Shown piece after piece: positions 1 through 11,382 of a stretch of 64,000 bases of DNA (the first letter of the stretch is position 1; every line of letters begins with the position of its first letter). The DNA is taken from contig NZ_BAABHS010000007.1 in assembly GCF_039542225.1 (NCBI RefSeq), positions 62,001 through 126,000 of the forward strand, in the 5' to 3' direction. The stretch is from Yinghuangia aomiensis. Its GTDB lineage: Bacteria > Actinomycetota > Actinomycetes > Streptomycetales > Streptomycetaceae. A program made the position numbers and the translations under genes. A model generated the notes under the pieces. The model was not told where the DNA came from. It saw only the letters and a list, made by a program, of their open reading frames with translations, and did not search any database.

Positions 1-943
1 AGGCCTTCGCGATCGGAAGGCCGGTCTCCGGGTGGATGGGGTTGACGGCGTGGAACTGGTCCGCTTCGTCGTTGCGCGCCGGGTCGTAGCCGCGGCCCTT
101 CTGGGTGAGGGCGTGCACGATGACCGGGCCGCCGAAGCCCTTGGCCTTGCGGAGCGCCTGCTCCATCTGCTCGGCGTCGTGGCCGTCGACCGGGCCGATG
201 TACTTGAGGCCGAGGTCTTCGAAGAGGCCCTGCGGGGCGACGAAGTCCTTCAGGCCCTTCTTGGCGCCGTGCAGGATGTCGTAGACCGGCTGGCCGACCA
301 CGGGGGTGCGGCCGAGGACGCCCTTGCCCCAGTCGAGGAACCGCTCGTAGCCGCGCGTGGTGCGCAGCGTGGCGAGGTGGTTGGCGAGGCCGCCGACGGT
401 GGGCGCGTAGGAGCGCTCGTTGTCGTTGACGACGATGACCACCGGGCGGTCCTTCGCCGCGGCGATGTTGTTGAGGGCCTCCCAGGCCATGCCGCCGGTG
501 AGGGCGCCGTCGCCGATGACGGCGACGACGTGCCGGTCGTCGAGGCCGCGGACCTGGAACGCCTTGGCGAAGCCGTCGGCGTAGGAGAGGACCGTGGAGG
601 CGTGCGAGTTCTCGATGACGTCGTGCTCGGACTCGGCCTGGCTCGGGTAGCCCGAGAGGCCGCCTTCCTGACGCAGCTTGGCGAAGTCGTGCCGGCCGGT
701 GACGATCTTGTGCACGTAGCTCTGGTGGCCGGTGTCCCAGAGGATCTTGTCGTGCGGCGAGTCGAAGACGCGGTGCAGCGCGAGGGTCAGTTCGACGACG
801 CCGAGGTTGGGGCCGAGATGGCCGCCCGTGCGGGACACCGAGTCCACCAGGAATTCGCGGATCTCGCCGGCGAGCACGGTGAGCTGCTCGGGAGAGAGCG
901 CCTTGAGATCACGGGGTCCTCGAATGCTCTCCAGCAGGCCCAC
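1..943 (-). CDS. dxs: 1-deoxy-D-xylulose-5-phosphate synthase (N-terminal 314 residues, runs off window)
   Basis: Thiamine-diphosphate enzyme that condenses pyruvate with glyceraldehyde 3-phosphate, the first step of the MEP isoprenoid pathway in the cytoplasm. Translation from the GTG at 943 gives MGLLESIRGPRDLKALSPEQ, then the DXS motifs SRTGGHLGPNLGVVEL, ILWDTGHQSYVHK, GDGALTGGMAWEALNN (cofactor-binding GDG region) and GRGYDPARNDEADQFHAV. A GAGGAGG ribosome site lies just upstream of the GTG, which decides the start. The C-terminal half (transketolase pyrimidine and C-terminal domains) lies outside the window. The gene is followed upstream by about 185 bases without a gene. Identification is secure; whether it is the only dxs copy cannot be judged here. 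Confidence 0.95.
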   Translation of the reverse strand, partial: MGLLESIRGPRDLKALSPEQLTVLAGEIREFLVDSVSRTGGHLGPNLGVVELTLALHRVFDSPHDKILWDTGHQSYVHKIVTGRHDFAKLRQEGGLSGYPSQAESEHDVIENSHASTVLSYADGFAKAFQVRGLDDRHVVAVIGDGALTGGMAWEALNNIAAAKDRPVVIVVNDNERSYAPTVGGLANHLATLRTTRGYERFLDWGKGVLGRTPVVGQPVYDILHGAKKGLKDFVAPQGLFEDLGLKYIGPVDGHDAEQMEQALRKAKGFGGPVIVHALTQKGRGYDPARNDEADQFHAVNPIHPETGLPIAKA

Positions 944-1128
944 CCGTACCTCCTCAATCGGTCGATCGCGGTTCGCGCCCTCCCCCGGCCGGATCGGTCG
1001 GGCACCCCGCCCCACCCGGTCGGGTAGCCCACCGCGCGGGCGGAGGGGGAAAACGCACTCAATGAGTCTAGACGCGTGGCACGGCCCCGCCGGTTCGCGG
1101 CGGTCATCAAGCGGTGATTTGTCGGTGG

Positions 1129-2508
1129 TCAGGCGCGGCCGCTGGCCTTCTGACTGCGCCTGGAGACCGAGTCGAGGACGACCGCGGCGAGCAGGACGGC
1201 GCCGGTGATCATGAGTTTCACCGACGAGTTGACGGACTGGAGGTCCATTCCGGAGGAGATGGAGCCGATGACGAGCATGCCCAGGAGGGCCGAGTAAGTC
1301 GATCCGCGGCCGCCGAAGAGGCTGGTGCCGCCGATGACCGCGGCGGCGATGGCGTTGGTCAGGACGTCCCCACTGCCCGTGCTCTGACCTGCGGAAACGA
1401 TGCGGGACGCGGCGAAGATGCCGCCGATCGCGGCCATCGTCGAGCAGATGACGAAGGCCGAGATGCGGATGAGCGCGACGCTGATGCCGGCCCGGCGGGC
1501 GGCTTCGACGCCGCCGCCGACGGCGTACATCTTCCGGCCGTAGGCGGTGCGTCGCAGGATCAGGTCTCCCACGATCACAAACGCGAGGAAGATCACGAGG
1601 GCGAGCGGCGTGCCGTACCACTGGTTGAGGACGTAGGCGACGGCGAACGCGATGACGGCGAGGACCGCGGTGCGGAAGGCGATGTCCTGGATGGGGATCG
1701 TCGGCAGGCCGGCTTTGGTACGGCGGTTGTACTGCAGGTAGCGCGAGACCGCGTAGACGAGGACGCAGGCGCCCGCGATGCCGTAGCCGACCGCGACGTA
1801 CTCGAAGTAGTAGCTGGTCAGCTTGTGGATGGTGCTGTTGTAGCGCAGGTTGATGGTGCCCTGGGAGCCCAGGATGTACAGCTGGAGGCCCTGCCAGCCG
1901 ATGAGCCCGGCGAGGGTGACGACGAACGCGGGCACGCCGATCTTGGCGAAGAAGAAGCCTTGGATCAGGCCGATGCCGACCCCGACCCCCACGGCGGCGA
2001 CGATCGCGGCGCCGTCGCTCCAGCCGTGGTTGATGTTGAGGACCGCGAGGACGGCCGCGCTGACGCCGCTGACCGAGCCGATCGACAGGTCGATCTCGCC
2101 GAGCAGCAGGACCCAGACGATGCCGACGGCGATGAGGCCGGTGGAGGCGATCTGGATCGACAGGTTGGACAGGTTCTGCGCGGACAGGAAGCGGTCGTTG
2201 AGGCTCTGGAAGACGATCCAGATCACGATGAGGCCGCAGATGACCGGCAGGGAGCCGAGTTCGCCGCCGCGGACGCGGCGTTTGAACTCGGTCCAGTAGC
2301 CGGCGAAGCCTTCCTGCCGCATGAGCAGCCGGGGGTCGACCTGGCTGACCGCGGCACCGGGCGGCAGTTCCGCGCCGCCCGGTTCGGGCTGTTCGGGGCC
2401 TCCGGGGGTGACCGGGACGTTCGGGACGTCGCGCGGCTTGTCCGGGTCGAGGCCGCCGGGGCGGTCGTCCGGGTCGCGGGGGTCGACGGGTTCACGCGGG
2501 TCAGTCAT
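1129..2508 (-). CDS. Sugar ABC transporter permease (XylH/RbsC type)
   Basis: Membrane subunit of a ribose/xylose-class carbohydrate importer. The 459-aa protein has a proline- and aspartate-rich cytoplasmic N-terminus of about 60 residues, then some ten hydrophobic segments typical of the BPD_transp_2 family, including LGEIDLSIGSVSG, the family's conserved cytoplasmic loop, and a C-terminal ALLGMLVIGSISSGMDL block. Length matches XylH-like permeases, which are longer than RbsC. Its ATG lies 8 bases inside the end of the ATPase gene upstream, indicating translational coupling. It is the last gene of a binding protein-ATPase-permease operon on the minus strand. The substrate is inferred to be a pentose or similar sugar; the sequence does not fix it. 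Confidence 0.9.
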   Translation of the reverse strand: MTDPREPVDPRDPDDRPGGLDPDKPRDVPNVPVTPGGPEQPEPGGAELPPGAAVSQVDPRLLMRQEGFAGYWTEFKRRVRGGELGSLPVICGLIVIWIVFQSLNDRFLSAQNLSNLSIQIASTGLIAVGIVWVLLLGEIDLSIGSVSGVSAAVLAVLNINHGWSDGAAIVAAVGVGVGIGLIQGFFFAKIGVPAFVVTLAGLIGWQGLQLYILGSQGTINLRYNSTIHKLTSYYFEYVAVGYGIAGACVLVYAVSRYLQYNRRTKAGLPTIPIQDIAFRTAVLAVIAFAVAYVLNQWYGTPLALVIFLAFVIVGDLILRRTAYGRKMYAVGGGVEAARRAGISVALIRISAFVICSTMAAIGGIFAASRIVSAGQSTGSGDVLTNAIAAAVIGGTSLFGGRGSTYSALLGMLVIGSISSGMDLQSVNSSVKLMITGAVLLAAVVLDSVSRRSQKASGRA

Positions 2509-3319
2509 TGCGGCCGCCTTCCTCCTGGTCGCGGCTCTTGCGGGCTTGGCGGCGCGAGACGACGTTGTCGCTGGCGCCGGTGATCGCCGCGAGGAGCTGT
2601 TCCTGAGACACGCTGCGGGTGTCGAAGACGCCGTTGTTGCGGCCGAGGCGCAGCACCGCGATGCGGTCGGCGACCGCCATCACGTCCTCCATGTTGTGGC
2701 TGATGACGATGACGCCGAGCCCGCGGTCGCGGAGCCGTTCGATGAGGTCGAGGACCTGCGCGGTCTGTTCGACGCCGAGGGCGGCGGTGGGCTCGTCGAG
2801 CATGACGATCTTGGGTTCGCCGAGCAGCGACCGGGAGATCGCCACGCTCTGGCGCTGGCCGCCGGACAGCGAGGCGACCGGGATGCGCACGCTGGGGATC
2901 TTCACGGACAGCGTGCGCAGCAGTTCGGTGGCCTGGCGTTCCATCCCGACTTCGTCGAGGACGAAGCCGCCCTGCTTGATCTCGCGGCCGAGGAACAGGT
3001 TGGCGACGACGTCGAGGTTGTCGCACAGCGCGAGGTCCTGGTACACGGTGGCGATGCCGAGGGCCTGCGCCTCGTGCGGCTTGCCGATGCCGACCTTGCG
3101 GCCCTCCCAGCGGATTTCGCCGCTGTCCGGCGGGCCGACGCCGGCGATGACCTTGATCAGGGTGGACTTGCCGGCGCCGTTGTCGCCGACGAGCGCGACG
3201 ACTTCGCCGCGGCCGACCTCGAGTTCGATGTCGCTGAGGGCCTGGACGGCGCCGTAGCGCTTGGAGATGCCGGTCAGCGACAGGACCGGGTCGGTGGGGC
3301 GCGTGGATACGTCGGACAT
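2501..3319 (-). CDS. Sugar ABC transporter ATP-binding protein (single-domain, XylG/FrcA-like)
   Basis: Energy-coupling ATPase of the sugar importer. Walker A is GDNGAGKST, the signature is LSGGQRQSVAISRSL, Walker B is IVMLDEPTAAL and the switch is VISHNMEDV. Only one nucleotide-binding domain is present (about 272 aa), unlike the duplicated ~500-aa RbsA/XylG proteins, so the active dimer would be two copies, as in FrcA-like systems. I chose the ATG at 3319 because AGGAGG lies 8 bases upstream; a GTG two codons earlier sits too close to that site. Gene order and overlap with the permease support one operon with the binding lipoprotein 16 bases upstream. Confidence 0.9.
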   Translation of the reverse strand: MSDVSTRPTDPVLSLTGISKRYGAVQALSDIELEVGRGEVVALVGDNGAGKSTLIKVIAGVGPPDSGEIRWEGRKVGIGKPHEAQALGIATVYQDLALCDNLDVVANLFLGREIKQGGFVLDEVGMERQATELLRTLSVKIPSVRIPVASLSGGQRQSVAISRSLLGEPKIVMLDEPTAALGVEQTAQVLDLIERLRDRGLGVIVISHNMEDVMAVADRIAVLRLGRNNGVFDTRSVSQEQLLAAITGASDNVVSRRQARKSRDQEEGGRND

Positions 3320-3335
3320 GGTCACCGCCTCCTCG

Positions 3336-4469
3336 TCAGCCGATGCCTGCGGCTTTGCAGGCCGCGGCGAAGTCGGGTGTGCAGATTTCGGCGACCGTGT
3401 AGTACGGCGGCTGCGCGACGGTCGTCGCGACGTTGTCCTTGGTGACCGGGATCGGGGTGAGGATGGTCGCGGGCACGGTCACGGTGCCGTTGTTCTTCGT
3501 GGTGTTGGCGGGGATCTTCTCGCCGGTGGCCGCGGCGATCGCCATCTCGGCGGCGGCGTTCGCCTCGGGCAGGTACGGCTTGAAGACGGTCATGTACTGG
3601 TCGCCGACCACGATGCGCTGGACGGCGGCGAGTTCGGCGTCCTGGCCGGTGACCGGCGGGACGGGGTTGAAGCCGGCCGCCTTGAGCGCGGCGATCGCGC
3701 CGCCGGCCATGCCGTCGTTGGCGACGTACGCGCCGATCACCCGGCCCGGGCCGCCGAGCGCGGTGATCGCCTGCTCGGTCTCCTGCTGGGCCTTGTCGTT
3801 GGACCAGTCGGGGGTGTCGTATTCGCGGCCGATGACGACCTGCCCGTCGAGCACGCTGTGCGCGCCGCGCTTGTACTCGGCGGCGTTGGGGTCGGTGGGC
3901 GATCCGTTGATCATGATGATCGGGCCGCGCTTGGGGTCGCCGCCGCGCTTGAGCGCCTCGACCAGCGAGGTGCCCTGGAGCCGGCCGACGGTCTCGTTGT
4001 CGAACGAGACGTAGCCGCTGATCGGGCCCTCGGCGAGGCGGTCGTACGCGATGACCGGGATGCCCTTGGCCTTGGCCGAGCTGACGATCGACGCGGCGGC
4101 CTTGGTGTCGACGGAGTCCAGCACGAGGACGTCGATGCCGTTGGTGAACATCGCTTCGGCTTGCTGCTGCTGGATGTTGGTCTGCTGTTGGGCGTTGCCG
4201 TACAGGACTTGGCATTTGGGGCACAGCTGGGCGACTCGGGCCTCGAAGAACGGCTTGTCGAACCGCTCGTAGCGGGCGGTCTTGCTCTCCGGCAGGAGGA
4301 GGCCGATTTTGAAGCCCTGTTCGACGCTGGCGCCGGTGCCGCCCTTCTGCGTCTTCTCCGCCTGCTTGGCTTTGCCGCACGCGCCGGCGGACAGGACCAG
4401 CGCGACGGCGAGGACCACCGCCGGGCCGCGCCGGAGCAGCCGCCGGACGGGTAGTAGAGCCGTCGTCAC
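3336..4469 (-). CDS. Sugar ABC transporter substrate-binding lipoprotein (XylF/ChvE-like)
   Basis: Extracytoplasmic receptor for the sugar importer. The 377-aa protein starts with a signal peptide (RRLLRRGPAVVLAVALVL) ending in a lipobox, LSAGAC, so the mature protein should be lipid-anchored at its Cys. The body is a periplasmic-binding-protein type I fold: GFKIGLLLPESKTARYERFD, GIDVLVLDSVD, GIPVIAYDRL and VIGAYVANDGMAGGAIAALK, close to D-xylose-binding XylF. The GTG start at 4469 is preceded by GGGAGG at good distance. First gene of the three-gene operon. Xylose is the best guess for ligand, but related receptors bind other pentoses and hexoses. Confidence 0.9.
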   Translation of the reverse strand: MTTALLPVRRLLRRGPAVVLAVALVLSAGACGKAKQAEKTQKGGTGASVEQGFKIGLLLPESKTARYERFDKPFFEARVAQLCPKCQVLYGNAQQQTNIQQQQAEAMFTNGIDVLVLDSVDTKAAASIVSSAKAKGIPVIAYDRLAEGPISGYVSFDNETVGRLQGTSLVEALKRGGDPKRGPIIMINGSPTDPNAAEYKRGAHSVLDGQVVIGREYDTPDWSNDKAQQETEQAITALGGPGRVIGAYVANDGMAGGAIAALKAAGFNPVPPVTGQDAELAAVQRIVVGDQYMTVFKPYLPEANAAAEMAIAAATGEKIPANTTKNNGTVTVPATILTPIPVTKDNVATTVAQPPYYTVAEICTPDFAAACKAAGIG

Positions 4470-4626
4470 GCAGGCCTCCCTGGCACCGGGTTCGGAGAGC
4501 GGATCCGTTGCTGGCGGATCCCTCCGGGTTCAGGGGAAGTGCATGCCCGATCCCGCACGGAAAATCAGATAATCCACCCAACACGACCTGTTTGGCGGAC
4601 AGCGGGGGCTCAACGGGAGGAGCGGC

Positions 4627-5088
4627 TCACAGGCGCGGGTTCCAGCGCTTTCCGATCAGCGCCTGCTCGACGAGGGCGACCTCGCGTTCGAGGGCGGCGG
4701 CGCGGGAGCCTTCGTACTCGTACATGCGCAGCAGGGCTTCCACGACGTGGATGTCGACGCGGTCGCGCAGGTCGGCGCGTGCGGTGCCGTAGCCGTGCCG
4801 GGCGGCCTGGAGGGCCGCCTCGACGTGCTGGCGGGCCATGCGGGCGAGCAGTTCGGGGTGGCGCTTGAGCACGTCGTGGCGCCGGTAGCCGGGCGGGCAC
4901 AGGTCGTACAGCCACGCGACGGCCGTCTCCGACCAGCCCTCCACCCCGGGCGGCCGCACCCCGCGCGGCCACCCGGCCGGGGCGACCCCGTCCTGCCCGC
5001 CCCCGGCACGCTCGAAGCGCCCAGGCCGCTCCCACCCGGGCCGCTCGTCGGCGCCCCCGGCCGCACCCTGTCCGCGCTCTTCGTACAT
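4627..5088 (-). CDS. Conserved actinobacterial protein of unknown function
   Basis: A 153-aa soluble protein. The N-terminal ~45 residues are Gly/Arg/Pro-rich and low complexity; the rest is helical, with WLYDLCPPGYRRHDVLKRHP, ARMARQHVEAALQAARHGY and a C-terminal ALIGKRWNPRL. It resembles a family of hypothetical proteins common in streptomycetes, but I know no function. The frame is open further upstream; I chose the ATG at 5088 because the conserved part follows and a CATAAT hexamer (5101 to 5096) sits about 7 bases upstream, which would make the transcript leaderless or nearly so. No good ribosome site is visible. It stands alone between the sugar operon and aconitase. Confidence 0.7.
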   Translation of the reverse strand: MYEERGQGAAGGADERPGWERPGRFERAGGGQDGVAPAGWPRGVRPPGVEGWSETAVAWLYDLCPPGYRRHDVLKRHPELLARMARQHVEAALQAARHGYGTARADLRDRVDIHVVEALLRMYEYEGSRAAALEREVALVEQALIGKRWNPRL

Positions 5089-5726
5089 ACATTCGATTAT
5101 GACCCCTCTCTGACCGAAAACCCACCGCACCCCGACCGAAAACCGCCGATGGAGGACGGGGCGTGACGAGGGAGGACAGAGGGTGCCGGATGACGGGCCG
5201 AGGTGGGGACCGGGGGGGAAGCACCGACGCCCGACCCGCCCCGCACTCGACACGACCGCGACAGGAGACGGAGACGGAGACGGCCGACCAGCGGCCCGAG
5301 CCCCACGGGACGGCAAGACCGCCGGGCTGCGCGTGGCATCCGCACGCCGCGGTAGGCCCGCTCAGCGGTGCGGCACGACGGCGGGTGGGGTGGCGGTGCG
5401 GTGGGTGGTGCGGGGTGGTGGGGAGGCCGGGGCGGTGGGTCGAGTCCCTGCTTCGGGCTCTCGACGCCGGGGGGCGGTCGCGCCGTCGCCAGGGGGCCGG
5501 TTCAGGCGGGCGTGTCCGCGACGGGCGGCGCGGGCGGTCGGAGGTCCGGTCCGCCCTGACATCCGGTCGCGGCCCGCCGCCTTCACGGTCGCCGAACAAC
5601 ACGCCGGCGGCGTTCTGCGGCTCCTCGCGCGGCCCGAAACGCGGCCGGGCCGGTCCCCCGGAGGGAACCGGCCCGGCCTCGTCTCACCTGCTCACCGAGG
5701 GCCGCCCGTCAGGTGGCCCCCGGTCG
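5089..5726. other. Gene-free stretch between aconitase and the 153-aa protein gene
   Basis: No credible gene is seen in these 638 bases, although long open frames cross them. They hold the probable promoter of the downstream minus-strand gene near 5096-5101, a pair of direct repeats GACCGAAAACC at 5112-5122 and 5134-5144, a G/C-skewed low-complexity part, and the aconitase terminator at 5643-5678. Confidence 0.6.
5643..5678 (-). terminator. Intrinsic terminator downstream of acnA
   Basis: Perfect 12-bp inverted repeat, GGCCGGGCCGGT and ACCGGCCCGGCC, with a 12-base loop, about 50 bases past the aconitase stop. On the minus strand the hairpin is followed by GCGTTTCGG, a short T-run typical of high-GC terminators. 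Confidence 0.75.
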
Positions 5727-8453
<2,727 letters not shown>

Positions 8454-8516
8454 GAGTGCTCCTATCTCGGACACCTTGCCGCGGCGCCCGGGTCGGCCGG
8501 GGCAAGGCCCTACGTT

Positions 8517-8534
8517 TATCTTGATGTCGAGAGA
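8517..8534. promoter_or_regulatory. Imperfect palindrome upstream of acnA, candidate operator
   Basis: TATCTTGATGTCGAGAGA is a near-palindrome (outer arms TATCTTGA and TCGAGAGA, 6 of 8 positions pair) 64 bases before the acnA start. Its size and form resemble sites bound by MarR-family regulators. The TamR regulator described in Streptomyces is known to control aconitase, so a TamR-like protein is a reasonable candidate; no regulator gene is adjacent. Confidence 0.4.
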
Positions 8535-8617
8535 ACTCTACTCTACGACGCCGGACGCCCGGACCGCGGACCGCCGTCCGGCGTGCCGCCGGGCATGTCT
8601 TTCGCACCCGCCCGGCC

Positions 8618-8660
8618 CTACGATGCCGCGGACGCCGCCGAAGGCGGCGCGGCATCGTGG
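8618..8660. other. Strong hairpin in the acnA / oxidoreductase divergent region
   Basis: Outer arms CTACGATGCCGCG and CGCGGCATCGTGG pair at 12 of 13 positions. Inside is a second perfect stem, GCCGCC-GAA-GGCGGC. It lies about 165 bases upstream of acnA and 45 bases before the plus-strand oxidoreductase, so it is in neither gene's 3' end. It could block read-through or fold in the 5' leader of the oxidoreductase mRNA. Confidence 0.5.
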
Positions 8661-8705
8661 ATCGCGGCGGTTCCCCGCAGGATCCCAGGCCCGTCAGGGG
8701 GCGGC

Positions 8706-9719
8706 ATGGAGCGGATGCGGATCGGCGTGCTCGGCGCGGCACGGATCGCGCCCGCGGCGTTGGTCAAACCGGGACGGCTGATACCCGAGGTGACCGTGGC
8801 CGCGGTCGCGGCCCGGGACGCGGGCCGGGCCGAGGCGTTCGCGCGCAAGCACGGCATACGCACCGTGCATGCCTCGTACGCCGACCTCCTCGCCGACCCG
8901 CAGCTGGACGCCGTCTACATCCCGCTGCCCAACGGCCTGCACGCCGAGTGGACGATGCGCGCCCTGGAAGCGGGCAAGCACGTGCTGTGCGAGAAGCCGA
9001 TGACGGCGAACGAGACGGAGGCCCGCCAGGTCGCCGCGGCCGCCGAGCGCACCGGACTGGTGTGCATGGAGGCTTTCCACTACCGGTACCACCCGGTCGC
9101 CCGGCGCATGCGCGAGATCCTCGACGAGGACGAGATCGGCCCGGTCCGGCACATTTCCGCGAGCATGTGCTTCCCGCTGCCCAGCCTCGGCGACATCCGC
9201 TACGCCTACGACCTCGCGGGCGGCGCGCTCATGGACGCGGGCTGCTACCCGGTGAACGCGCTCCGCATGCTGGCCCCCACCGCCGCGGGCGCGCGGATCG
9301 AGGTGGTCGACGCCCGCGCGACGACGCTGCGCCGCGACCGGCGGATCGACCGGGCGATGGAGGCGACGTTCGCGCTGCCCGGCGGCGCCACGGCCGAAGT
9401 GCGGTGCTCGATGCTGTCGCGCCGGATGCTCGCGATGACGGCGAAGGTGTTCGGCGAGCGCGGCACCGTCTCGGTGTCGAACTATGTGGCGCCGCAGTAC
9501 CGCTACCGGTTCACCGTGGAGGCGGGCGGCCGCAAGCGCCGCGAGCATCTGGGGCAGGCCGCCAAGACGTCGTCGTACCAGTACCAGCTGCAGGCGTTCG
9601 CGGACGCGGTGCTGCGCGGGACGCCGCCGGCGACGCCCGCGGCGGACGCCGTGGAGACGATGCGCCTGATCGACGGGATCTACCGCAAAGCGGGACTTCC
9701 GGTACGCGGCGCTGCGTGA
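8706..9719 (+). CDS. Gfo/Idh/MocA-family oxidoreductase
   Basis: NAD(P)-dependent dehydrogenase of sugars or related polyols; 337 aa, the usual length. The N-terminal Rossmann fold has RIGVLGAARIAPAALV, then YIPLPNGLHAEWTMRALEAG and the family signature GKHVLCEKPM (EKP lysine). The C-terminal domain begins EAFHYRYHPVARRM with GGALMDAGCYPVNALRML, matching the conserved D/H catalytic region. The start at ATG 8706 is preceded by a G-rich stretch; an ATG at 8715 is also possible. The same frame stays open far upstream across antisense acnA, which is not coding. It is transcribed away from acnA and stands alone before the MFS gene. Substrate unknown. Confidence 0.9.
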   Translation: MERMRIGVLGAARIAPAALVKPGRLIPEVTVAAVAARDAGRAEAFARKHGIRTVHASYADLLADPQLDAVYIPLPNGLHAEWTMRALEAGKHVLCEKPMTANETEARQVAAAAERTGLVCMEAFHYRYHPVARRMREILDEDEIGPVRHISASMCFPLPSLGDIRYAYDLAGGALMDAGCYPVNALRMLAPTAAGARIEVVDARATTLRRDRRIDRAMEATFALPGGATAEVRCSMLSRRMLAMTAKVFGERGTVSVSNYVAPQYRYRFTVEAGGRKRREHLGQAAKTSSYQYQLQAFADAVLRGTPPATPAADAVETMRLIDGIYRKAGLPVRGAA

Positions 9720-9852
9720 ACTTCCCGTCACCCGACGCGAATTTCGGCGGTTGCAGAGGATATTTGCTTTGCCAACGATGCGGACATCGGGACGCCACTG
9801 CGGTAGAACGTGTTTCCGCAAGCCGAACCGACGGAGCCGCCGGGGGCCCTCC

Positions 9853-11331
9853 ATGCGCGACGAACCCACCACTCTCGTCTCCCGCCTCGCCCAGCTCGAC
9901 CAGAAGATCGCGATCAGCGTCGTCTTCGTCGCCGCGATGTTCATGACGGTGCTGGACTCCACGATCGTCAACGTCGCCATTCCGGCCATCGCGACCGAGT
10001 TCGGCCAGTCCGCGTCGTCGGTGGCCGGGGTCAACGTCGGGTTCCTGGTGAGCCTGGCGGTGTTCATCTCGGCGGCGGGCTGGCTCGGCGACCGGTTCGG
10101 CATGAAGCGGGTGTTCCTGTTCGCGCTCGCCTTGTTCACCGTGGCGTCGGCGCTGTGCGGGCTCGCGCAGAGCCTCGGCCAGCTGGTCGCGTTCCGGGTG
10201 CTGCAGGGCGTCGGCGGCGGGCTGCTGACGCCGGTCGGCATGGCGATGATGTTCCGCGCGTTCCCGCCCGCCGAGCGCATGCGCGCGTCCCGGGTGCTGA
10301 TCGTGCCGACCGCGCTGGCGCCCGCGCTGGGCCCGATCATCGGCGGCTTGATGGTCGACCACGCGTCGTGGAACTGGGTCTTCTACATGAACGTCCCGAT
10401 CGGCGTCGCCGCCCTCGCGTTCGGCGCGCTGTGCCTGCGCGAGCAGCGCCAGCCCGGCGTGGGGCCGTTCGACCTGCCCGGCTTCGTGCTCGCGGGCGCC
10501 GGTCTGGCGAGCGCGCTGTACGCGCTCACCGAGGGCGCGCAGAAGGGCTGGTCGTCGCCGCTGATCGTGGGCACCGGTCTGGGCGGCCTGGCGCTGCTCG
10601 GGCTGCTGGTCGTGGTCGAGTCGCGCACCGAGCACCCGATGCTCGACCTGTCGCTGTTCCGCAACCGGTTGTTCTTCACGTGCACGATGGTCACGGTCAC
10701 CTCGTCGGCGGGCTTCCTCGGCACCGTGTACGTGCTGCCGGTGATGATCCAGAAGGCCCGCGGCCTGGAGGCCACGGACAGCGGCCTGACCACGTTCCCG
10801 ACCGCGCTCGGCATCATCTGCGCCACCCAACTCGTGTCGCGCTACTACGGCAAGGTCGGCCCGCGCCGGCTGATCGCCGCGGGCCTGAGCGGCACGGCGG
10901 TGATGATCGCGCTGCTCACGCAGGTCGGCCCCGACACGAACCTGTGGTGGGTTCGAGCCATTCTGTTCGTCACGGGTTTGTGCCTCTCGCACGTGTTCAT
11001 GCCGTCCCAGACGGCGGCCTTCGCGGCCGTCCCGCTGCCCCGAATGGGCGCCGCCACAACGCTGTTCAACGTCCAGCGGCAGCTCGGCGCGGCGATCGGC
11101 GTCGCGGTGCTGGGCAGCGTGCTGTCCGGGATCGGCATCTTCACCGTGACCCCGCACGGCCTCCAGCCCCAATACTCGGCCTACCACTGGGCGTTCGCGG
11201 CCGCGGCGCTGATGGCGGCGGTCGGCGTGGTATTCGCGCTGCTGATCCGGGACCGCGACGCGGCGTCCACGATGGCGGCGCCTGACGCGAATTCGACCCC
11301 CGTGGCCGAAAAGGCCGCGGGCGCCCGCTGA
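9853..11331 (+). CDS. MFS transporter, DHA2 (14-TM drug:H+ antiporter) family
   Basis: Proton-driven exporter of the EmrB/QacA class in the cytoplasmic membrane. The 492-aa protein has about 14 hydrophobic segments; motif LDSTIVNVAIPAIATEF in TM1, GWLGDRFGMKRVFLFAL (motif A loop) and GVGGGLLTPVGMAMMFRAFP are typical of DHA2. I use ATG 9853 (MRDEPTTLVSRL) since the 34 codons upstream in frame are arginine-rich and unlike a membrane protein N-terminus; the ribosome site is weak (GGGGGCC). About 130 bases without a gene precede it. Substrate cannot be predicted. Confidence 0.88.
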   Translation: MRDEPTTLVSRLAQLDQKIAISVVFVAAMFMTVLDSTIVNVAIPAIATEFGQSASSVAGVNVGFLVSLAVFISAAGWLGDRFGMKRVFLFALALFTVASALCGLAQSLGQLVAFRVLQGVGGGLLTPVGMAMMFRAFPPAERMRASRVLIVPTALAPALGPIIGGLMVDHASWNWVFYMNVPIGVAALAFGALCLREQRQPGVGPFDLPGFVLAGAGLASALYALTEGAQKGWSSPLIVGTGLGGLALLGLLVVVESRTEHPMLDLSLFRNRLFFTCTMVTVTSSAGFLGTVYVLPVMIQKARGLEATDSGLTTFPTALGIICATQLVSRYYGKVGPRRLIAAGLSGTAVMIALLTQVGPDTNLWWVRAILFVTGLCLSHVFMPSQTAAFAAVPLPRMGAATTLFNVQRQLGAAIGVAVLGSVLSGIGIFTVTPHGLQPQYSAYHWAFAAAALMAAVGVVFALLIRDRDAASTMAAPDANSTPVAEKAAGAR

Positions 11332-11382
11332 CGGGCCCCGGGGTTGATCCACGCCGGGACATCACCCCATAGGGTGAGCGCT

